Shown here: positions 63,193-64,000 of the stretch, piece after piece
How positions within the stretch are numbered: the stretch's first letter is position 1
How the letters are laid out: every line of letters starts with the position of its first letter
Origin: Setoptus koraiensis
Lineage: Eukaryota > Arthropoda
Assembly (NCBI GenBank): GCA_048013815.1
Contig: CM106586.1
Coordinates: 13,950,001 to 14,014,000 of the forward strand
DNA: 64,000 bases
Direction of reading: 5' to 3'
The notes under the pieces: generated by a model
Seen by the model: only the letters and a program-made list of their open reading frames with translations
What the model was told of the DNA's origin: nothing
Databases searched by the model: none
Translations under genes and position numbers: made by a program

Positions 63193-64000
63193 TCACCAGT
63201 GCATTATTACCAATGTCCGTCGGTATAATCCGTCAGACGGGACAAGTTCAATAATTCGACGTTGAATGGCGCTGGCGTATTTGGCAATAGAAACATTGAC
63301 GGGCCCCAATCAAATGACACTATCAATATGTCAGCTGATTGTGGTCAATTTTCCCTCGTTATCATTATTAAACAACAACATGAATATGAATGATGGGCGC
63401 TATAGTTTCGCGTTGTTTCTCAGCACATTGTGAGAACATTGTAATTACATAAGCCCCTTCAATGGTGAGATGGGTCAAGTAAGGTAGCTCGATGTGTGTG
63501 TGTGTGTGTGTGTGTGTGTTTGTGTACAATTGATTGTTATGAATAATTGATAATAGAACTGAATAGTCGTTTCTCTCATTAAATCACAGCTATAAATTAT
63601 GATTATCGACAATTTAGTACGACGATGGCTAATTATCTCTAATAGTGATTATTGTATTTGTGTGGATATTATTATATATCATGTAATAATGTAATTACTG
63701 TGTGTGTGTGTGTGTGTGTGAGTAATAGTCTTGTGGTATAGGGCTGATCACTGGCCTTTAATCGATCAACTAGCGGTTATACTTTGATTAGATAACTGGC
63801 AACCAATTGAGCGTATGACCAATCAGTGATATAAGTGTGCTGATAGATGGCCAATCATTGCTTAAGTCTTCTTCTTATAATTAGTTTTAATTAGTTATAG
63901 TCATATTTATGCGCCAATATATTCATATATTCACTATATATATATATAAATGTGCTGATTGCTAATTACATAATGCGTTCACATGGCGAGGCCACACATA
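61085..64000. other. AT-rich gene-free right end
   Basis: No gene recognised. Numerous CA/GT runs occur (about 62136-62153, 62281-62297, 62591-62611, 62708-62731, 63157-63189, 63493-63519 and 63698-63720), along with AAT/AGT triplet tracts near 61817-61862. An exon-like segment is at 62420-62539 (see findings). Confidence 0.4.

Overview
The window is animal nuclear DNA, almost certainly from an arthropod. Troponin I aligns with the arthropod form, coding exons are interrupted by short GT-AG introns of about 85-415 bp, AATAAA-type poly(A) signals follow several genes, and simple repeats of the CA/GT and CAA/GTT families are dense. A chelicerate, perhaps an acariform mite, is my best guess for the lineage. 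This rests on gene compactness and on the kind of secreted and membrane proteins present, so it is inference only.

Region 1 (1-24.1 kb) is gene-dense. From left to right it holds: a secreted pancreatic-type lipase (minus, cut by the left edge); a large membrane-anchored papain-family cysteine protease (minus), which I assembled from two exons, one with the I29 propeptide and one with the C1 catalytic domain; a weakly supported small ORF and a possible terminal exon of a small peptide gene (plus); a type II membrane-anchored trypsin-like serine protease (plus, five exons); troponin I (minus, five coding exons) lying tail-to-tail with it; a pseudogene zone; a 1256-residue type I membrane protein with PAN/apple-like cysteine modules (minus, three exons); and two intronless housekeeping genes, USP14 and DDX41 (both minus). 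The pseudogene zone contains a broken fragment related to the C-terminus of the PAN-like protein and a decayed nuclear cyclophilin of the PPIG/Moca-cyp type. The cyclophilin copy is split by a 469-bp non-autonomous hAT transposon with perfect 19-bp terminal inverted repeats and an 8-bp target duplication.

Region 2 (24.1-64 kb) is about 40 kb without any recognisable protein gene. Its middle part (about 26-56 kb) is visibly GC-rich, carries many GGGCCC and GGCCGGCC words, tandem repeats of 10-29 bp, CAA/CAG-type triplet tracts and long CA/GT runs. From about 57 kb it turns AT-rich. A few hairpins (best: a perfect 29-bp stem with a 12-nt loop), core-promoter-like words and short exon-like ORFs stand out, but none is proven.

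The three extracellular hydrolases (lipase, cysteine protease, serine protease) suggest digestion or cuticle and matrix processing. All three carry long Asn/Asp/Ser-rich insertions in loops of otherwise well-kept catalytic cores. USP14 and DDX41 are general cell-maintenance genes, and troponin I is muscle-specific. I saw no operon logic, no CRISPR array, no tRNA or rRNA gene, and no retroviral, LTR or Polinton-like element.
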